From: an uncultured Pelagibacteraceae bacterium
Lineage (GTDB): Bacteria; Pseudomonadota; Alphaproteobacteria; Pelagibacterales; Pelagibacteraceae
DNA: 53,140 nt
Direction: 5' to 3'
Assembly: GCA_902632665.1 (NCBI GenBank)
Contig: CACPDT010000002.1
Coordinates: 1 to 53,140 of the forward strand
Part shown: piece after piece, positions 50,894 through 53,140 of the stretch
Layout of the letters: each line of letters begins with the position of its first letter
Position numbering within the stretch: position 1 is the first letter of the stretch
Notes under the pieces: model-generated
The model's input: the letters and a program-made list of their open reading frames with translations, nothing else
What the model was told of the DNA's origin: nothing
Databases searched by the model: none
Position numbers and translations under genes: made by a program

Positions 50894-52300
50894 TTAACTG
50901 CTGTAATACATCTCAAACTCAATTGGATGAGGTGCGTGTTCAAATTTATGAATTTCCTCAAATTTAAGAGCTATGTAAGCATCAATTTGATCATCAGTAA
51001 ACACACCACCTTGAGTCAAAAATTCTCTATCTTTATCTAGACTTTCCATTGCTTCTCTTAGTGATCCACAAACTGTTGGTATAGCTTTAACTTCATCTGG
51101 TGGCAAATCATACAGGTCTTTATCAAAAGACTCACCAGGATGTATTTTGTTTTTTATACCATCCAGCCCCGCCATTAACATTGCAGCAAATGTTAAATAT
51201 GGGTTTCCTGATGCATCTGGAAATCTAATTTCACATCTAGCACCTTTTTTGCTTAATGTGATCGGAATTCTACAAGACGCAGATCTGTTTCGTGCAGAAT
51301 ATGCAAGCAATACAGGAGCCTCAAAACCAGGAACTAATCTTTTGTAACTATTTGTTGTTGAGTTCGCAAAAGCATTAATAGCTTTCGCATGTTTTAAAAT
51401 CCCACCAATATAATGTAAAGCAGTTTCAGATAGACCAGCATAAGCATCTCCAGAGAAAACAGGTTTATCACCTTTCCAAATTGATTGATGAATATGCATC
51501 CCCGATCCATTGTCACCAGCAACTGGTTTTGGCATAAAGGTTGCAGTTTTACCAAAAGAATGAGTTACCATCTGTACAACATATTTGTATAACTGAACAT
51601 TATCTGCTTGATCTACTAATGTTCCAAAATACATTCCTAGTTCATGTTGACTTGGTGCAACTTCATGATGATGTTTTTCAACTTTTATACCAACTTCTTT
51701 TAAATTTTTAAGATATTCTCCACGCATATCTTGCTCACTATCAACTGGTGGAACAGGAAAATAACCGCCTTTTACGGGAGGTCTATGTCCCATATTCCCA
51801 TTTTCATAATCTTTTCCTGAATTATACGGACCTTCTTTACTATCAATTTTAAATCCACATTCATTCATATCATTTTTTATTTTTACATCATCAAAAACAA
51901 AAAATTCTGGTTCCGGACCAAAGAAAGCTTTATCACCGATACCAGATGCTTTTAAATATTCCTCTGCTTTTTTAGCAATTCCTCTTGGATCTCTTTCATA
52001 AGGTGTCTTTTTTATAGCGTCATAAATATCACAAAATAAAACTACTGTATTATGAGAAGTAAAAGGATCTAGAAAAAATCTTGATGTATCAGGCTTTAAA
52101 ATCATGTCAGACTCGTTAATTGCTTTCCATCCAGCTATTGAAGATCCATCAAAAAAAACCCCGTCTTTTAACATATCCTCGTCAACAATAGTTGAGTCCA
52201 TCGTTAGATGCTGAAGTTTTCCTCTAGGGTCAGTAAATCTTAAATCAACAAATTCTGCTTCTTTATCTTTAATAAATTTTAATACGTCTTTTAAACTCAT
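50894..52300 (-). CDS. glnA: Glutamine synthetase, type I
   Basis: [34 protein letters not shown], adenylylation-type NLYDLPP ([11 protein letters not shown]), [10 protein letters not shown]. Confidence 0.98.
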   Translation of the reverse strand: MSLKDVLKFIKDKEAEFVDLRFTDPRGKLQHLTMDSTIVDEDMLKDGVFFDGSSIAGWKAINESDMILKPDTSRFFLDPFTSHNTVVLFCDIYDAIKKTPYERDPRGIAKKAEEYLKASGIGDKAFFGPEPEFFVFDDVKIKNDMNECGFKIDSKEGPYNSGKDYENGNMGHRPPVKGGYFPVPPVDSEQDMRGEYLKNLKEVGIKVEKHHHEVAPSQHELGMYFGTLVDQADNVQLYKYVVQMVTHSFGKTATFMPKPVAGDNGSGMHIHQSIWKGDKPVFSGDAYAGLSETALHYIGGILKHAKAINAFANSTTNSYKRLVPGFEAPVLLAYSARNRSASCRIPITLSKKGARCEIRFPDASGNPYLTFAAMLMAGLDGIKNKIHPGESFDKDLYDLPPDEVKAIPTVCGSLREAMESLDKDREFLTQGGVFTDDQIDAYIALKFEEIHKFEHAPHPIEFEMYYSS

Positions 52301-52371
52301 TTTTATTTCTGTTAAATTCTAAACATTGTGTTACCAAAAAAAGACTGATAAATAACGCTCTTTTAGTTAAT

Positions 52372-52400
52372 AACACCTATGCATTTTTTACATAAGTGTT
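52372..52400. promoter_or_regulatory. Inverted repeat in the glnA upstream region (AACACCTATG-N9-CATAAGTGTT)
   Basis: 10-bp arms, 9 of 10 complementary; in a glnA-sense transcript the single mismatch becomes a G-U wobble. Confidence 0.5.
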
Positions 52401-52440
52401 TAGTCAATAAAGTTGATTAGTAACAATTTAACGTTGAATA

Positions 52441-52920
52441 ATGAGTATATTAGATAAAGCACCAGTTAAAAAAGTGGAAAAATTACTGAAAGAATTTGAC
52501 AAAAATCAAAGTATTATTGTACTAGAAACATCAGCCAGAACGGCAGAAGAGGCAGCCTCATCTTTAGGTTGTGAAATAGGTGCTATCGTAAAAAGTTTAC
52601 TTTTTAAGACAGAGAATAATTTTGTTTTATGTTTGGTGAGTGGAGATAAAAAAGTTAACCTTAATAAAGTAAAAAAAACTTTAAAAATTAAAGATGCTTC
52701 AATGGCATCAGCTGATGAGGTAAAAAGTATAACTGGATTTACAATTGGTGGTGTTTCACCGATAGGTCATCAAACTAAGATTAAAATATTTATTGATAAT
52801 TCTCTAAATAGATATGAAAATCTATTTGCAGCTGCTGGACATCCAAATTGTGTATTTAAAATAACTTATAAGAATTTAAAAGAAGTAACTAATGGTTCAA
52901 TTAAAGATATCGTAGAATGA
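52441..52920 (+). CDS. YbaK/EbsC-family aminoacyl-tRNA deacylase-like protein
   Basis: ARTAEEAASSLGCEIGAIVKSLLFKTENNFVLCLVSGDKKVNL, TGFTIGGVSPIGH, FAAAGHPNCVFKI. Confidence 0.92.
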   Translation: MSILDKAPVKKVEKLLKEFDKNQSIIVLETSARTAEEAASSLGCEIGAIVKSLLFKTENNFVLCLVSGDKKVNLNKVKKTLKIKDASMASADEVKSITGFTIGGVSPIGHQTKIKIFIDNSLNRYENLFAAAGHPNCVFKITYKNLKEVTNGSIKDIVE

Positions 52921-53140
52921 AACAACCAAAATTATTAGATTATGTTTTGTTACTTTTTTTAGCACTTATCTGGGCTTCAGCTTTTTTTAACATTAAGATA
53001 GCAACTTATTCATTTGGTCCAGTTACTATCGCTTTTTTAAGAGTTTTTTTTGGTGCAATACCAGTTTTACTATTATGCTATTTTAAGAATATTAAGATTG
53101 AAGCATTTTCCAAAGATTGGCATTGGTTTGCTCTAATTGG
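52917..53140 (+). CDS. EamA/DMT-family transporter, truncated by window edge
   Basis: MKQPKLLDYVLLLFLALIWASAFFNIKIATYSFGPVTIAFLRVFFGAIPVLLLCYF; ATGA overlap with the upstream gene. Confidence 0.85.
   Translation, partial: MKQPKLLDYVLLLFLALIWASAFFNIKIATYSFGPVTIAFLRVFFGAIPVLLLCYFKNIKIEAFSKDWHWFALI

Noticed and set aside
1-53140. Prophage, genomic island or defence system
   Set aside because: No integrase, transposase, phage, toxin-antitoxin or restriction genes; uninterrupted core-genome gene order throughout.

Overview
This is an AT-rich, very gene-dense 53 kb window with the gene content, order and codon bias of a streamlined SAR11/Pelagibacterales-like alphaproteobacterium. That taxonomic call is inferred from synteny and protein character, not from a database search. 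Almost all of it is core housekeeping sequence. In order: MFS and EamA transporters; gshA/gshB; an HD-domain (PhnZ/MIOX-like) protein; purF-cvpA; an MMPL/RND exporter; dnaB; rplI-rpsR-rpsF; fabD-fabG-acpP-gmk; rsmA-pdxA-surA-lptD-lptG-lptF; pepA-ndk; purN-purM; DUF2066-hda-aspS; a stand-alone NrdJ C-terminal-like protein; NDUFA12-DUF2155; accC-accB-aroQ; thiS-thiG; RNase E/G; PBP1A; prfB with a programmed frameshift; an AsmA-like protein; tyrS; anmK; an alpha/beta hydrolase; iscR-sufBCDSU-sufT-sufA; glnA; YbaK; and a truncated EamA transporter. I see no tRNA, rRNA, CRISPR array, mobile element or prophage. No clearly novel multi-gene system is evident. The best leads are: (1) an orphan NrdJ C-terminal domain protein with no RNR catalytic core and an unfamiliar N-terminal domain; (2) an HD protein that keeps the six diiron ligands of mixed-valent diiron oxygenases but apparently lacks the PhnZ substrate residues; (3) an unlisted 56-aa ORF between suf and glnA with its own promoter-like sequence; (4) all eight convergent gene pairs overlapping or abutting, with no room for intergenic terminators; (5) an IscR-type palindrome over the suf promoter -35; (6) an inverted repeat in the glnA leader; (7) the absence of fabF/mltG between acpP and gmk.
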